Shown here piece after piece: positions 37,405 to 47,452 of a stretch of 64,000 bases of DNA. Where the stretch lies: contig CACJNI010000001.1 of the NCBI GenBank assembly GCA_902594705.1, positions 186,001-250,000 of the forward strand, written 5' to 3'. Source of the stretch: an uncultured Pelagibacteraceae bacterium (GTDB taxonomy: Bacteria; Pseudomonadota; Alphaproteobacteria; Pelagibacterales; Pelagibacteraceae). Made by a program: the position numbers and the translations under genes. The notes below the pieces were generated by a model, which saw only the letters and a list, made by a program, of their open reading frames with translations, did not search any database and was not told the origin of the DNA. Numbering within the stretch: the stretch's first letter is position 1; every line of letters starts with the position of its first letter.

Positions 37405-38421
37405 ATGAAAAGATCAACAAAAATTACAAGCATAATAATAATTTTCTTTTTAATTATAGCTACAGTGATTGTTGGTAGAACAATGATTGGAAATCATTTT
37501 AAGAAGAAATTTAGTAAAAGACCACCTCCAGGAATAATTGTTACTGCAGCTGAAAATAGAGTTTTTGAAAATTTAATAAGCACATACGGAACAGCAAGAC
37601 CATTTAAAACACAATCCTATAAAATTGAAAAGTATGAAATACTTAAACCTATCAACTTTAATCAAAAAGTAAAAAAAGGTGATGTAATTGCAGAACTTAA
37701 AAATAGAAAAATTACTGCTCAGTTTGATGGAACAATTGGAAAAAGAGAATTTTCAGAAGACATCGAAGTTTCAAAATCTTCAATCTTAGTTAATCTCGAA
37801 AATACCAGTATTATCTATTGTGATGTAGATATACCTGAAATGTTTGTACCATTTATTAAGGTCGGTTTACCTGTTGATATAAAATTTTCTGGATACAAAA
37901 ATAAAACATATAAAGGTCAAGTTGACTCATTAGCTAGTCGAATTAGCGAGGATACTAGATCATTACCAACAAGGATAAAAATGGATAATACATCTGGTGA
38001 AATTTTGCCTGGCTCGTTTTTAGAAATTTCAATAAAATATGATACAAGAGAAAGCTTAAGTATCCCAGATACCAGCACAATAGTGGAAGGTGATAATATA
38101 TTTATATATAAAGTTGACGAAAAAAATAAAGTATTAAAAACAAATATTGATACTGGTGATAGATATCTTGGTTTTGTTGAAGTTTTAAATGGTCTAAAAG
38201 TTGGTGACAAAGTTGTTGCTGAGGGTACAAAAAAAGTCAGACCAAATTTAATAATAAGACCTATAAAAAAGGGTGCTAAAGTAGCTAATCAAAACAAATC
38301 TAGTTGGGGTGGAAAAAAGAAAAAAGACACTAAAGAAAACAAGAATGGTATGTTTGCGTGGTTACAAAAATTAAATATATTTAAAAAGTCTGACCCAGAA
38401 AAACAAGAAAATAAAAAATAA
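37405..38421 (+). CDS. RND efflux membrane-fusion protein
   Basis: A 338-residue periplasmic adaptor with an N-terminal membrane anchor (residues 8-28). A short lipoyl-like barrel domain (EKYEILKPINFNQKVKKGDVIAEL), with the reduced alpha-hairpin usual in compact adaptors, is followed by beta-barrel and membrane-proximal parts. The C-terminal 60 residues are an odd Lys-rich extension (KKKKDTKENK). It is 7 nt ahead of the RND pump. No TolC gene is nearby. Confidence 0.88.
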   Translation: MKRSTKITSIIIIFFLIIATVIVGRTMIGNHFKKKFSKRPPPGIIVTAAENRVFENLISTYGTARPFKTQSYKIEKYEILKPINFNQKVKKGDVIAELKNRKITAQFDGTIGKREFSEDIEVSKSSILVNLENTSIIYCDVDIPEMFVPFIKVGLPVDIKFSGYKNKTYKGQVDSLASRISEDTRSLPTRIKMDNTSGEILPGSFLEISIKYDTRESLSIPDTSTIVEGDNIFIYKVDEKNKVLKTNIDTGDRYLGFVEVLNGLKVGDKVVAEGTKKVRPNLIIRPIKKGAKVANQNKSSWGGKKKKDTKENKNGMFAWLQKLNIFKKSDPEKQENKK

Positions 38422-38428
38422 TTAATAC

Positions 38429-41400
38429 ATGTATATAACTGAAGTTAGTATTAAAAGACCTGTCGTTGCATGGGTAATGTCAATGATACTAATTATTTTT
38501 GGAATTTTTGTATTCTGGGAATTACCTGTTAGGGAATTACCAGATGGTATTCAGCCTCCAGTGGTACAAGTACAAACTGATTATAAATCTGCTTCAGCTG
38601 AAATCGTTGATGAAGAGATAACACAAAAAATAGAAGATGTTATAGGAGGAGCGGAAGGAATTAAGAACATTGATTCTAGTTCGCTTAATGGAAGAAGTAG
38701 AATAAATATTTATTTTAATACAGATATAGATTTAGATGATGCAGCAAATGACATAAGAGAAAGAGTATCAAGAGTTACGGACAATTTGCCAGATCAAGCA
38801 AACCCGCCTCAAATTTTGAAACAAGCAGCAGGTTTTACAACTACAATGTGGGTTGCGCTATCGTCACCAACTTGGAATGATTTAGATTTGGGTGATTATG
38901 CAGAAAGATATCTTATAGATGCCTTTTCAAGTGTACCAAATGTTGGTAGAATTTTAGTCGGTGGATTAAGAGAGCTAAGTGTAAGAGTTTGGGTAGATCC
39001 TATCAAATTAGCAGCCAATAATCTTACTATCCAGGAAGTCGAGAGAGCATTAAGAAATGAAAATATAAACATCCCCGCTGGAACTTTAGAAGCTAGTAAC
39101 AAAGATTTAACTCTTAATATTGATAAGTCTTACTCCAACATTGAAACAATCAAACAACTTCCTCTTAAGAAAAACAAAGATAAAGTTACAACCCTTTCTG
39201 ATATTGCAAATGTTGAGCTTGGTCCAGTTTCTGAGAAAACTTTATTTAAAGCTCAAAGAAAAAATGCAGCTAATTTAAAAACAGTTGGGATTGGAATATA
39301 CGCAAAAAGTGGAGCATCAACTGTCGAACTTTCAAATCAAATTAAAGAGAAAATAAATGTTTTAAATCAATCTTTACCAGATGGTTTAAAGTTAGAAATA
39401 GCATTTAATAGAGCAACCTACGTAGGAACTGCAATACAGGAAGTTTATAAAAGTTTAATCATTGCTTTTATTTTGGTCGTGGTAATAATTTACTTGTTTT
39501 TAGGAAACTTAAAAGCTGTAATTGTACCAGCTGTAGCTTTGCCAGTAAGTTTAATTGGTTCGTTTTTAGGTTTATATATATTTGATCTTTCTATAAATAT
39601 ATTTGTTCTCCTAAGTTTTATTTTAGCAATTGGAATAATAACTGATGATTCTGTAATAATGACAGATGCAATTTATACAAGAATTGAAAAAGGAGAAACG
39701 CCACTTGTAGCTGCTTATAAAGGCTCAAGACAAATAACATTTGCGATAATAGCTACAACTTTAATATTAGTTGCAGTTTTTTTACCTTTAATTTTTATTG
39801 AGGGTATAGCTGGTACCTTGTTTAAGGAAACTGCAATAGCACTATCTTTCTCAATAGTTGTTTCTTCATTTGTGGCTTTAACACTTTCACCAATGTTAGG
39901 AAGTAAGTTTTTAAATAAAAAAGAAAAAATTAATTTTTTTGTAAAAAAATTCAATAATGGTTTTAAATCTTTTACAGAATTTTATACCGACACCTTAAAA
40001 TTTTGGATTAATAAACAGAAAACAATTTCGATATTTATAATTCTATTAATTGCAGCTTCAGTTTATTTATTTAACTTTACTAAAAAAGAATTGATACCAT
40101 TAGAAGATAGAGGAGCTTATTTAATAATTGGTTCTACAGATGAAGGAAGTTCATTCGAGTACACACAAGAAAAAGCCCAAATAATCGAGGGAAGAATATT
40201 AAAATTGTTACAAGCAGAAGACAGCCCTTACCAAAGATTAATTATGAGGGTGCCTGGTTTCGGTAAGTCTGCAACTTCATATAATACTTTTATTATAATT
40301 GCACTTTTAGATGAATGGAAAAATAGAGAAAAGAGTACACAAGTTGTTTTAAGAGAAGCTATTGGACAAGTTGTTAGTGTGCCTGAGACGTTTGCGTTTC
40401 CTATATCACCTCAATCTATAAGAGTTTCTAGCTATAATAAACCAGTTCAAATGGTGATTTATGGGACAAGTTATGAAGAGTTAGAACAAATTCAAAGTCA
40501 AGTTTTAAGAGAACTAAGAAGAAATAGAAATATGTTTAGAATTGAAAGTGATTACACAAAAAATAAACCTGAAGTAAAATTAATCACAAATAAAAATCGA
40601 GCAAATGATTTAGGAGTTTCAATAGAAAATATAGGCAGAACACTAGAAACATTATACGGTGGAAAGAGAGTTACAACATATAATAAAGAAGGAAGAGAAT
40701 ACCCCATTATTCTTCAGCAGTATTTAGCGGATAGAAGAGATAAAGATGGCTTATCAAAGATTTTTGTAAGATCTGAAACTACAGGAAAATTAGTGTCTGT
40801 TGCAAGTCTGGTAGAATTTGAAGAGAAAGGAACTGCTGAGTCATTACCAAGATATAATAGACAACGAGCAGTCACTATATCGGCAGCTTTATCTGAAGAA
40901 TACACATTGTCTGAAGCTATAAAATATTTAGAAGACGTAATGTTGAGAGTTGCTCCTCAAAATCAAATAACTTGGAAAGGTAAGTCCGAAGAACTAAAAG
41001 AGACTAGTAACGAAATATTTCTTATTTTCGCTTTAGCATTAATAACTGCATATTTAGTAATGGCTGCTACTTTTAACTCTTTTGTCCATCCTTTTATTAT
41101 TATATTGACAGTGCCTCTTGCAGTTTTTGGAGGTCTCGTATTCATTTTATTTCTGAATAGTTCGATAAATATATTTTCACAAATCGCCTTGATTATATTA
41201 ATCGGTATATCCACTAAAAATAGTATTCTTATCGTTGACTATACTAATCAAATTCGAACAACAGGTGCAAAAATTGAGGAAGCATTGATGGAAGCTTGTA
41301 AATTAAGAATAAGACCAATCATAATGACTTCATTAAGTACCATGATTGCAATGTTACCTCTTATAGTAGGTAACATAGGTCCAGGCGCAGGTGAGGCATC

Positions 41401-41557
41401 TAGATTAGCAGTTGGATCAACAATCTTTGGGGGAATGATTATTTCTACATTCTTTACATTATATGTTACGCCAACTATGTATTTGACACTAGCCAAAAAT
41501 ACCAAGAGAATAGATGCAGTAGATTTGGAGCTTGAAAAACAATTGATTAAAAAATAA
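38429..41557 (+). CDS. RND-family efflux pump
   Basis: A 1042-residue trimeric proton-coupled exporter (HAE1-type) with twelve helices, two large periplasmic loops and the proton-relay acidic residues in GIITDDSVIMTDAI (TM4, near residue 400). The N-terminus (EVSIKRPVVAWVMSMILIIFGIF) and second-half ILIVDYTNQIRT motif are typical. It works with the adaptor immediately upstream and an outer-membrane channel from elsewhere. Substrates unknown. It overlaps the convergent transglycosylase gene by 11 nt. Confidence 0.95.
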   Translation: MYITEVSIKRPVVAWVMSMILIIFGIFVFWELPVRELPDGIQPPVVQVQTDYKSASAEIVDEEITQKIEDVIGGAEGIKNIDSSSLNGRSRINIYFNTDIDLDDAANDIRERVSRVTDNLPDQANPPQILKQAAGFTTTMWVALSSPTWNDLDLGDYAERYLIDAFSSVPNVGRILVGGLRELSVRVWVDPIKLAANNLTIQEVERALRNENINIPAGTLEASNKDLTLNIDKSYSNIETIKQLPLKKNKDKVTTLSDIANVELGPVSEKTLFKAQRKNAANLKTVGIGIYAKSGASTVELSNQIKEKINVLNQSLPDGLKLEIAFNRATYVGTAIQEVYKSLIIAFILVVVIIYLFLGNLKAVIVPAVALPVSLIGSFLGLYIFDLSINIFVLLSFILAIGIITDDSVIMTDAIYTRIEKGETPLVAAYKGSRQITFAIIATTLILVAVFLPLIFIEGIAGTLFKETAIALSFSIVVSSFVALTLSPMLGSKFLNKKEKINFFVKKFNNGFKSFTEFYTDTLKFWINKQKTISIFIILLIAASVYLFNFTKKELIPLEDRGAYLIIGSTDEGSSFEYTQEKAQIIEGRILKLLQAEDSPYQRLIMRVPGFGKSATSYNTFIIIALLDEWKNREKSTQVVLREAIGQVVSVPETFAFPISPQSIRVSSYNKPVQMVIYGTSYEELEQIQSQVLRELRRNRNMFRIESDYTKNKPEVKLITNKNRANDLGVSIENIGRTLETLYGGKRVTTYNKEGREYPIILQQYLADRRDKDGLSKIFVRSETTGKLVSVASLVEFEEKGTAESLPRYNRQRAVTISAALSEEYTLSEAIKYLEDVMLRVAPQNQITWKGKSEELKETSNEIFLIFALALITAYLVMAATFNSFVHPFIIILTVPLAVFGGLVFILFLNSSINIFSQIALIILIGISTKNSILIVDYTNQIRTTGAKIEEALMEACKLRIRPIIMTSLSTMIAMLPLIVGNIGPGAGEASRLAVGSTIFGGMIISTFFTLYVTPTMYLTLAKNTKRIDAVDLELEKQLIKK

Positions 41558-42146
41558 TATATTTTCTAGTAGTTAAAGATTTACTGCATTTATTAAGTTG
41601 TTTCTTGAATTTATTTGAATATCCCTCTACTTTTTTTGCCAATACTATAACTTTCTGATTATTTTTATAATTTTTATAATTACCCCAGCCTTCGTGATAA
41701 GCAATATATTGTCTGAAAGCATCTTTTTTTGAAACTTTTAAAATTTTTTCTGTTTTATTTGTATACCAGCCAATAAAATCAACACTATCTTTAAATCTAG
41801 TTCTTAAAGCATATTTATTTCCAGTCTCATCTTTATATTGTTTCCAAGTACCTTTGATAGCTTGTGAGTATCCAAATGAACTAGAAGGTCTTTTATAAGG
41901 TATAACTTTAAATAATTTTTGACGCGCAGGCTTAGCAAGCCAATCAAAGTCAGATTCCATTTTTATTATTGCTAATTGTAAGTTGATTGGTGTCCCCCAC
42001 CTTTTTTCAGTTTTTTTTGCGTGTTTATACCAAAGATATCTCTCAGAAAATATTGAACAGCCATCTGATGTATTTTGAGGTATCGATGAACAGGCAGCTA
42101 AAAATAATAGACCAAAAACTAAAAAATACTTTCTAAAAAGAATCAC
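41547..42146 (-). CDS. lytic transglycosylase-like lipoprotein (SLT domain)
   Basis: A 199-residue outer-membrane lipoprotein with signal peptide ending at LAACSS (acylated Cys at residue 19). The SLT fold motifs are present: catalytic Glu in IIKMESDFDW, SSFGYSQAIKGTWKQY, and AYHEGWGNY. The start is a GTG; no ATG exists upstream of the signal peptide. It would cleave the glycan chain to anhydromuropeptides, which suits the AmgK/MurU and AmpG genes nearby. Sequence resembles small EmtA/MltE-like proteins. Confidence 0.85.
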   Translation of the reverse strand: MILFRKYFLVFGLLFLAACSSIPQNTSDGCSIFSERYLWYKHAKKTEKRWGTPINLQLAIIKMESDFDWLAKPARQKLFKVIPYKRPSSSFGYSQAIKGTWKQYKDETGNKYALRTRFKDSVDFIGWYTNKTEKILKVSKKDAFRQYIAYHEGWGNYKNYKNNQKVIVLAKKVEGYSNKFKKQLNKCSKSLTTRKYIIF

Positions 42147-42159
42147 AGTTTAATATAAA

Positions 42160-42672
42160 TTATCTATTATTTTTTCTCCATATCCAAGGATAAACAAATT
42201 CCATGCTCCATAAACCTAATTTATTATTTTTTGCATAAATTTGATCTTTAGAATATTTTTTTTTTGAATATTTTGGATAATCAAAGGCTAATCCATTTCT
42301 TACCATGTAAGCTGAAACACTCTCATTATTGATAAAACACTCACCTAAATACCTACCAAAATAGTCTTTTTGGGGCTCGATAAGACATTTTAATTTTTTA
42401 TTTATAATTTTTTCTGTAAGAAAATTTTTTGAAATTTTTCCACAATTAATTTTTGTTTTATTTTTTAAGCAAAACTGTTGCTTTCCTTTAAATTTAGTTT
42501 CAGGAGCATCTATTCCTGAAAAACGAATTTTCTTATTATCTAATAAAATTGTATCACCATCAATTATTTTAATGTTATCTGAAATTAGGATTGTTTCTGA
42601 TAGTAAATAATTTGTTGCTACAAATGTAAATAAAAATAAAAAACTAACTAACTTCAGTAGTTGCTTTTTCAT
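42160..42672 (-). CDS. secreted thermonuclease-family (SNase) protein
   Basis: A 170-residue nuclease with signal peptide (about 25 residues) and the staphylococcal nuclease fold. KIIDGDTILLDNKKIRFSGIDAPE contains the metal-binding Asp and Glu and the catalytic Arg, KDYFGRYLGE the second Arg, and MVRNGLAFDYPKYSKK the terminal signature. It would degrade DNA or RNA in the periplasm, a likely nutrient source. It overlaps the ATPase zeta gene by 29 nt. Confidence 0.88.
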   Translation of the reverse strand: MKKQLLKLVSFLFLFTFVATNYLLSETILISDNIKIIDGDTILLDNKKIRFSGIDAPETKFKGKQQFCLKNKTKINCGKISKNFLTEKIINKKLKCLIEPQKDYFGRYLGECFINNESVSAYMVRNGLAFDYPKYSKKKYSKDQIYAKNNKLGLWSMEFVYPWIWRKNNR

Positions 42673-42952
42673 TACATTCTTGCATTTTTTTTCTAATTTG
42701 ATCTTCGGATATATTTTTGTCTTTTAAATCTCCATAAAGCTTTCTATACACATCTTCATCACCTGCCTCAGCAAAATCTGCTTTAATTACATCTTGAATA
42801 TATTGATTTTTTTTTTCCTCATCGTATCCCAGAATTTGTGAGGCCCACTCTCCTAAATATTTATTTTTTCTTGCATTAATTTTAAATTGTTTTTCCTCAT
42901 CGTGAGCAAATTTTTTTTCAAAACCTTTTTTTCTTTCATCGAATGAACTCAT
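42644..42952 (-). CDS. F1F0-ATPase inhibitor subunit zeta (DUF1476)
   Basis: A 102-residue all-alpha protein of the DUF1476 family, the zeta subunit first found in Paracoccus, which inhibits ATP hydrolysis of the alphaproteobacterial F1-ATPase via its N-terminus. Visible: SSFDERKKGFEKKFAHDEEK (family start), ARKNKYLGEWASQILG, and ADFAEAGDEDVYRK. It is located far from an atp operon here, overlapping the nuclease gene. Confidence 0.9.
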   Translation of the reverse strand: MSSFDERKKGFEKKFAHDEEKQFKINARKNKYLGEWASQILGYDEEKKNQYIQDVIKADFAEAGDEDVYRKLYGDLKDKNISEDQIRKKMQECNEKATTEVS

Positions 42953-43320
42953 TGCAATTTACCTTTATAAATTATTTTAAAAACTAAAAATGATATAAAT
43001 ACACCTATCATATTACCAAACAAATCACCTAATTCAAATCCTCTTTCTGGAATAATTAAGTGCAGAATTTCTAAAATGATAGAAATACAAATAAGATAAA
43101 TAAATATATTTTTTAATTTATGTTTAAAAGCAATTAATCCTAAAATTGATATAATAAAGAAAACATAAACATGATTTGAAGATACTAAAAAATCTTTTGT
43201 TAATTGTGGTTGAATTTTACAATCACTATAAATAAAACATCCAAAAATACTACCAGGATATAAGTAAAAAATAAATAAAACTATGTTAGACAGATAAAAA
43301 AACTGCTTTAAGTAATTCAT
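42949..43320 (-). CDS. VanZ-like membrane protein
   Basis: A 123-residue protein with three to four membrane segments. ILEILHLIIPERGFELGDLFGNMIG is the VanZ family signature (acidic EIxQ-like residue and a GDLxxNxxG loop). VanZ proteins are of uncertain function; one confers low-level teicoplanin resistance. It overlaps the zeta gene by 4 nt and is divergent from gpmA by 26 nt. Confidence 0.8.
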   Translation of the reverse strand: MNYLKQFFYLSNIVLFIFYLYPGSIFGCFIYSDCKIQPQLTKDFLVSSNHVYVFFIISILGLIAFKHKLKNIFIYLICISIILEILHLIIPERGFELGDLFGNMIGVFISFLVFKIIYKGKLQ

Positions 43321-43346
43321 AGTTAATCTATATTAAATTTTCACAA

Positions 43347-44057
43347 ATGAGTCACTTAATACTTGTTAGACATGGTCAAAGCGAATGGAATTTAGAAAAT
43401 AAATTTACAGGATGGGTCGACGTTGAGCTTACACCACAAGGTAAATTAGAAGCCTGTAAAGCTGGTGAGTTTATAAAAAAATTAAATTTAGAAATAAAAC
43501 ATTTTTATACTTCATATCAACTGAGATCGATTGATACTTTAAAACTCATTTTAAATACAATCAGAGTTAAACCAAATAATATAATCAAGGCCTGGCAATT
43601 AAATGAAAGGCACTACGGGTCACTTACAGGATTAAATAAAGATGAAATGAAAAAAAAATTAGGAGAAGAAGAAGTTCACAAATTCAGAAGGTCTTGGGAT
43701 AATCCTCCAAAACCATTGAATAAAAATAGTCCATATCATCCAAAAAATATAAGTATTTATAATGATATACCTCGTAACTTAATTCCAGATACAGAGTCCT
43801 TAAAAGATACTTATGATAGAGTTGTGCCCTATTTTATTGAAAACATAGAAAAAAATTTACACGATAACACAATTATATCTGCTCATGGAAATTCTATTAG
43901 ATCACTTTTAAAATATTTATTTAAAATTGATGACAATGAAATTTCTAAACTTGAAATACCAACCGGAAATCCTCTACTTTTGAAATTTGAAAAAAAGAAT
44001 ATAAAAGAAGCTAAATACCTTGATCAAAGTAGATCTAGTGATTTAATTAAATTCTAA
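43347..44057 (+). CDS. gpmA: 2,3-bisphosphoglycerate-dependent phosphoglycerate mutase
   Basis: A 236-residue glycolytic and gluconeogenic enzyme interconverting 3- and 2-phosphoglycerate. The phospho-His motif LVRHGQSEWN starts the chain, LNERHYGSLTGLNKDE is the lid, and the second catalytic His is in ISAHGNSIR. Length is typical. A 26-nt spacer separates it from the divergent VanZ gene. Confidence 0.96.
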   Translation: MSHLILVRHGQSEWNLENKFTGWVDVELTPQGKLEACKAGEFIKKLNLEIKHFYTSYQLRSIDTLKLILNTIRVKPNNIIKAWQLNERHYGSLTGLNKDEMKKKLGEEEVHKFRRSWDNPPKPLNKNSPYHPKNISIYNDIPRNLIPDTESLKDTYDRVVPYFIENIEKNLHDNTIISAHGNSIRSLLKYLFKIDDNEISKLEIPTGNPLLLKFEKKNIKEAKYLDQSRSSDLIKF

Positions 44058-44746
44058 CCTTTTTGCAAAAGTTTTTCGTAAATCTCTTTATCTGTCAAAT
44101 GTAGAAATTCAATATTACTTTCGAAACCATACAAATTTTCCTTTTCAATGTAGTTGTCCCAAATCTCATTCATCGAGAATATTTTTTTCGATAAATTTTT
44201 AAATATATTTTTATTTATAATTTGACACCCTGTATAAATATAATTTTGATTATTTTTCTTTTTTAAATTATTGCCATCCATAGAAAAATCGCCTTTAAAT
44301 CTTTTATCAAAACTTAAATCTTTTTTTACAACCATTAAAATATTTTCTACGTTATTTTTAAAATATATATTTTCCATCTTCTTAATTTCATTTGCATATT
44401 CAGCGTTCCAAATTGTATCAGGATTAAAAACTATAAAATCTGTTTCAACTGAATTATTTACTACATTTAAAAGACCGCCTCCTGTATCTAATATTTCCTT
44501 ACCATCTTCTATGATTTGAATTTCTAAACCAAAATTATTTGAAAAAATGAAATCTTTTATTTTATCACTTAAATAGAAAGTATTAATTTTTAAAGATTTT
44601 ATTTCTAATAGTTTTATCAAGTTTATAGTATTTTCTAATAAGCTAATCTCATTAATTTTTAAGAGTGGTTTTGGTGTTTTCTCAGTTAATGGCATTAATC
44701 TTTTTCCAAATCCTGCACATAAAATTATTGCTGTTTTAATTTTCAT
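44054..44746 (-). CDS. murU: nucleotidyltransferase MurU-like (N-acetylmuramate-1-phosphate uridylyltransferase)
   Basis: A 230-residue nucleotidyltransferase of the GT2-like sugar-nucleotide family. The GFGKRLMPLTEKTPKPLLKI motif near the start binds the nucleotide, and IFNPDTIW holds the metal-binding Asp. It lies 4 nt overlapping downstream of AmgK, the pair that turns MurNAc into UDP-MurNAc in the peptidoglycan-recycling bypass. Alternative: a mannose-1-phosphate guanylyltransferase-like enzyme, but the context favours MurU. Confidence 0.75.
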   Translation of the reverse strand: MKIKTAIILCAGFGKRLMPLTEKTPKPLLKINEISLLENTINLIKLLEIKSLKINTFYLSDKIKDFIFSNNFGLEIQIIEDGKEILDTGGGLLNVVNNSVETDFIVFNPDTIWNAEYANEIKKMENIYFKNNVENILMVVKKDLSFDKRFKGDFSMDGNNLKKKNNQNYIYTGCQIINKNIFKNLSKKIFSMNEIWDNYIEKENLYGFESNIEFLHLTDKEIYEKLLQKG

Positions 44747-45675
44747 ATTTTTTTTATTCTTGGGTTTTTTTGTAGAAAATTTTTTAAATCATGGAAATTT
44801 GGATTATTTTTAATACGATTATCAATTAATTTCCACGCATAAGGTATTAATTTTAGATATTTTCTTTTTTTATCTCTTTTTGCAAGTCTTGTGAATATAC
44901 CAATTATTTTTAGATTTCTTAAAACAGATAAAATTTCAAAATCATTAATAAATTGAGATTCATTTTTATACTTAAATTTACTAAGAAATAGTTTTAAAAT
45001 ATTTGACTTAAAACTATTTGAAGTTTTAATTCTTACATCATCTATAAGTGAAGCCAAATCATATGCTGGATTACCCAAGACAGCATCTTGACTATCTATT
45101 AAAGCGATTTTATTTTTATAAAACATCATGTTTGAAACGTGAAAATCTCTATGTACAAACACTTTGTGTTTGATTTTTAAATTTAAATACAAATTATCTA
45201 TTATTTTTTTGAGATTATTTTTTAAATATCCTCTTTGAATAATTAATTTATTTGTTGCTAAGTACCAATCCAAAAAAAGGTATGACTCTTTAAGTATTTT
45301 AGCTTTTGAATAGTTTGATAAATTAAACTTTTTTTTAAGAAAATTTTGAGTTTTAAAATTTTTAATTTTTTGAATTTGATATAAAATTTTTATTATTCTT
45401 TTGTATTCATTTAATTTAGTTTTTGAGGATTTAATTTTATCCAACATGTTTTTATTGCCGAAATCCTCAATTTCTATAAAATTTTTTTTATAATTTTGAC
45501 TAATTAAACCTGGTGCTAATATTTTATTTTTAATCAATATTTTGTTAACTGCATCATAATTTAATAGGTTTGATCGCTTTTGAATTTTGCTATAAACTAT
45601 TACTGAATTATTTGTTCTATAAAATTGTCTAAAAGATGCATCTCCTGATAGTTTTTTAAATTTTTTCAAATTCAT
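44743..45675 (-). CDS. amgK: aminoglycoside-phosphotransferase-fold kinase, AmgK-like
   Basis: A 310-residue APH-fold kinase. HRDFHVSNMMFY is the catalytic loop, followed by ALIDSQDAVLGNPAYDLASL, the metal-binding Asp and the family signature. The ATG at 45675 is preferred to the TTG at 45690 because the family begins close to this Met. The alphaproteobacterial order tsaE-amgK-murU supports anomeric MurNAc/GlcNAc kinase. Start overlaps tsaE by 20 nt. Confidence 0.78.
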   Translation of the reverse strand: MNLKKFKKLSGDASFRQFYRTNNSVIVYSKIQKRSNLLNYDAVNKILIKNKILAPGLISQNYKKNFIEIEDFGNKNMLDKIKSSKTKLNEYKRIIKILYQIQKIKNFKTQNFLKKKFNLSNYSKAKILKESYLFLDWYLATNKLIIQRGYLKNNLKKIIDNLYLNLKIKHKVFVHRDFHVSNMMFYKNKIALIDSQDAVLGNPAYDLASLIDDVRIKTSNSFKSNILKLFLSKFKYKNESQFINDFEILSVLRNLKIIGIFTRLAKRDKKRKYLKLIPYAWKLIDNRIKNNPNFHDLKNFLQKNPRIKKI

Positions 45676-46138
45676 TAAAATTAAAATCAATATTATTAGA
45701 TATAATTAAGTACCTATTTTCAAGCTTTTCATCATATTCAAATTTTAATGTAAAAGTACTTTCTATATTTTGACCCAAGATTTCAGGCCATTCAATTAAT
45801 CTAGCATAATCTTCTGAGTTTTCATTAATTCCTAAGTTATTTAATTCTTTTTTATCTTTAATTCTGTAAAGATCAAAATGTCTAACAATCAAAGAATTAA
45901 TATCATATTCATTTATAATATTAAAAGTTGGACTAGGTATTTCTGTTTTTTCTAAACCATTTTTTGTTTGAAGATAATTGATTAGATGCCTAATAAATGT
46001 AGTCTTACCTACTCCGATGTTTCCATAAAAAAGTAAAGTTGTATTTTTGCTAACTTTACTTGCAATTTTTTCAGCAATTTTTTTTGTGATAATTTCTTTT
46101 GAAATATCTATTTTGCTACTTTTAGTAGCGATAGGCAT
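45656..46138 (-). CDS. tsaE: tRNA threonylcarbamoyladenosine biosynthesis ATPase TsaE
   Basis: A 160-residue ATPase required, with TsaB, TsaC and TsaD, for the t6A37 modification of tRNAs. Walker A is [16 protein letters not shown], followed by the conserved [10 protein letters not shown] and VRHFDLYRI, the family motifs. It overlaps ahcY by 17 nt and amgK by 20 nt, the arrangement seen in several alphaproteobacteria. Confidence 0.94.
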   Translation of the reverse strand: MPIATKSSKIDISKEIITKKIAEKIASKVSKNTTLLFYGNIGVGKTTFIRHLINYLQTKNGLEKTEIPSPTFNIINEYDINSLIVRHFDLYRIKDKKELNNLGINENSEDYARLIEWPEILGQNIESTFTLKFEYDEKLENRYLIISNNIDFNFNEFEKI

Positions 46139-47408
46139 CTGGTTTATAAGGTCCTTCTGGTGTTACACTTATATATTTTGCTTGATCATCTGATAATTTG
46201 GTTAATTTAGCTCCAACTTTTTCTAAATGAAGTCTGGCTACTTTCTCGTCTAAATGTTTGGGTAAAACATATACTTTTTTCTCATATTTATCTGAGTTAT
46301 TCCATAATTCTATCTGAGCTGTTACTTGATTTGTAAAAGAAGCACTCATTACAAAACTTGGATGTCCTGTTGCACATCCAAGATTAACCAATCTACCTTC
46401 TGCTAATAAAATAATTCTTTTTCCATCCGGCAATGTAATTTCGTGAACTTGTGGTTTTATTTCATCCCATTTATAATTTTTAAGAGCATCTACTTGTATC
46501 TCATTATCAAAGTGACCAATATTGCATAGAATTGCTCTATCTTTCATCTCTCTCATATGGTCAGCTGTGACAATATCTTTATTTCCTGTTGCCGTAACAA
46601 CAATGTCGGCTTCTTTTATCATCTCATCCATTAAAACTACTTCATAACCTTCCATTGCAGCTTGGAGAGCACAAATTGGATCTGTTTCTGTAACCATAAC
46701 TCTTGCACCGCTTTGACGAAGAGAAGCAGCGCTTCCCTTTCCAACATCTCCAAATCCAGCTACAATAGCTACCTTACCTGACATCATCACGTCAGTAGCT
46801 CTTTTAATTCCATCAACTAAACTTTCTCTGCAACCATATAAATTATCGAACTTAGATTTTGTTACTGAGTCATTAACATTTATTGCTGGGACAAGTAAAT
46901 TGCCTTCACTTTCCATTTTTTTTAATGCTAAAACTCCTGTAGTTGTCTCTTCTGATAAACCTTTAACATCATTTAATAATTCTTTATAATCTTTGTGCAT
47001 CAATGCTGTAAGATCGCCACCATCATCAAGTATCATATTTGGTTTCCAGCCATCTTTTCCTTCGATAGTTTGCTTTACACACCACCAATATTCTTCTTCT
47101 GTTTCGCCTTTCCAAGCAAATACAGGAATGCCAGCTTTTGCAATTGCTGCTGCTGCATGGTCTTGTGTCGAAAAAATATTACATGAGGACCATCTTACTT
47201 CGGCTCCTAACTCAACTAAAGTTTCTATCAAGACAGCTGTTTGTATTGTCATGTGTAAACAACCAACAATCCTAGCTCCATCTAAAGGTTTCTTACCCTT
47301 ATATTCTTCTCTAAGAGCCATTAATCCTGGCATTTCAGTTTCAGCCAGTGAAATTTCTTTTCTTCCAAATTCCGCTTGAGATATATCTTTTACTTTAAAA
47401 TCTTCCAT
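46122..47408 (-). CDS. ahcY: S-adenosylhomocysteinase
   Basis: A 428-residue NAD-dependent enzyme hydrolysing S-adenosylhomocysteine to adenosine and homocysteine, clearing the product inhibitor of methyltransferases. The NAD-binding [14 protein letters not shown] is near residue 215, the N-terminal [21 protein letters not shown] and C-terminal [10 protein letters not shown] are signatures. It lies 44 nt after chvG. No SAH/SAM riboswitch-like fold is visible in that gap. Confidence 0.98.
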   Translation of the reverse strand: MEDFKVKDISQAEFGRKEISLAETEMPGLMALREEYKGKKPLDGARIVGCLHMTIQTAVLIETLVELGAEVRWSSCNIFSTQDHAAAAIAKAGIPVFAWKGETEEEYWWCVKQTIEGKDGWKPNMILDDGGDLTALMHKDYKELLNDVKGLSEETTTGVLALKKMESEGNLLVPAINVNDSVTKSKFDNLYGCRESLVDGIKRATDVMMSGKVAIVAGFGDVGKGSAASLRQSGARVMVTETDPICALQAAMEGYEVVLMDEMIKEADIVVTATGNKDIVTADHMREMKDRAILCNIGHFDNEIQVDALKNYKWDEIKPQVHEITLPDGKRIILLAEGRLVNLGCATGHPSFVMSASFTNQVTAQIELWNNSDKYEKKVYVLPKHLDEKVARLHLEKVGAKLTKLSDDQAKYISVTPEGPYKPDAYRY

Positions 47409-47452
47409 AGAAAGAGGCTTTTAACAATTTCACTTAATATATCAACAAAGAT

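Noticed and set aside
47409-47452. SAM or SAH riboswitch upstream of ahcY
   Set aside because: The gap is only 44 nt and shows no pairing pattern of SAH, SAM-II or SAM-V motifs.
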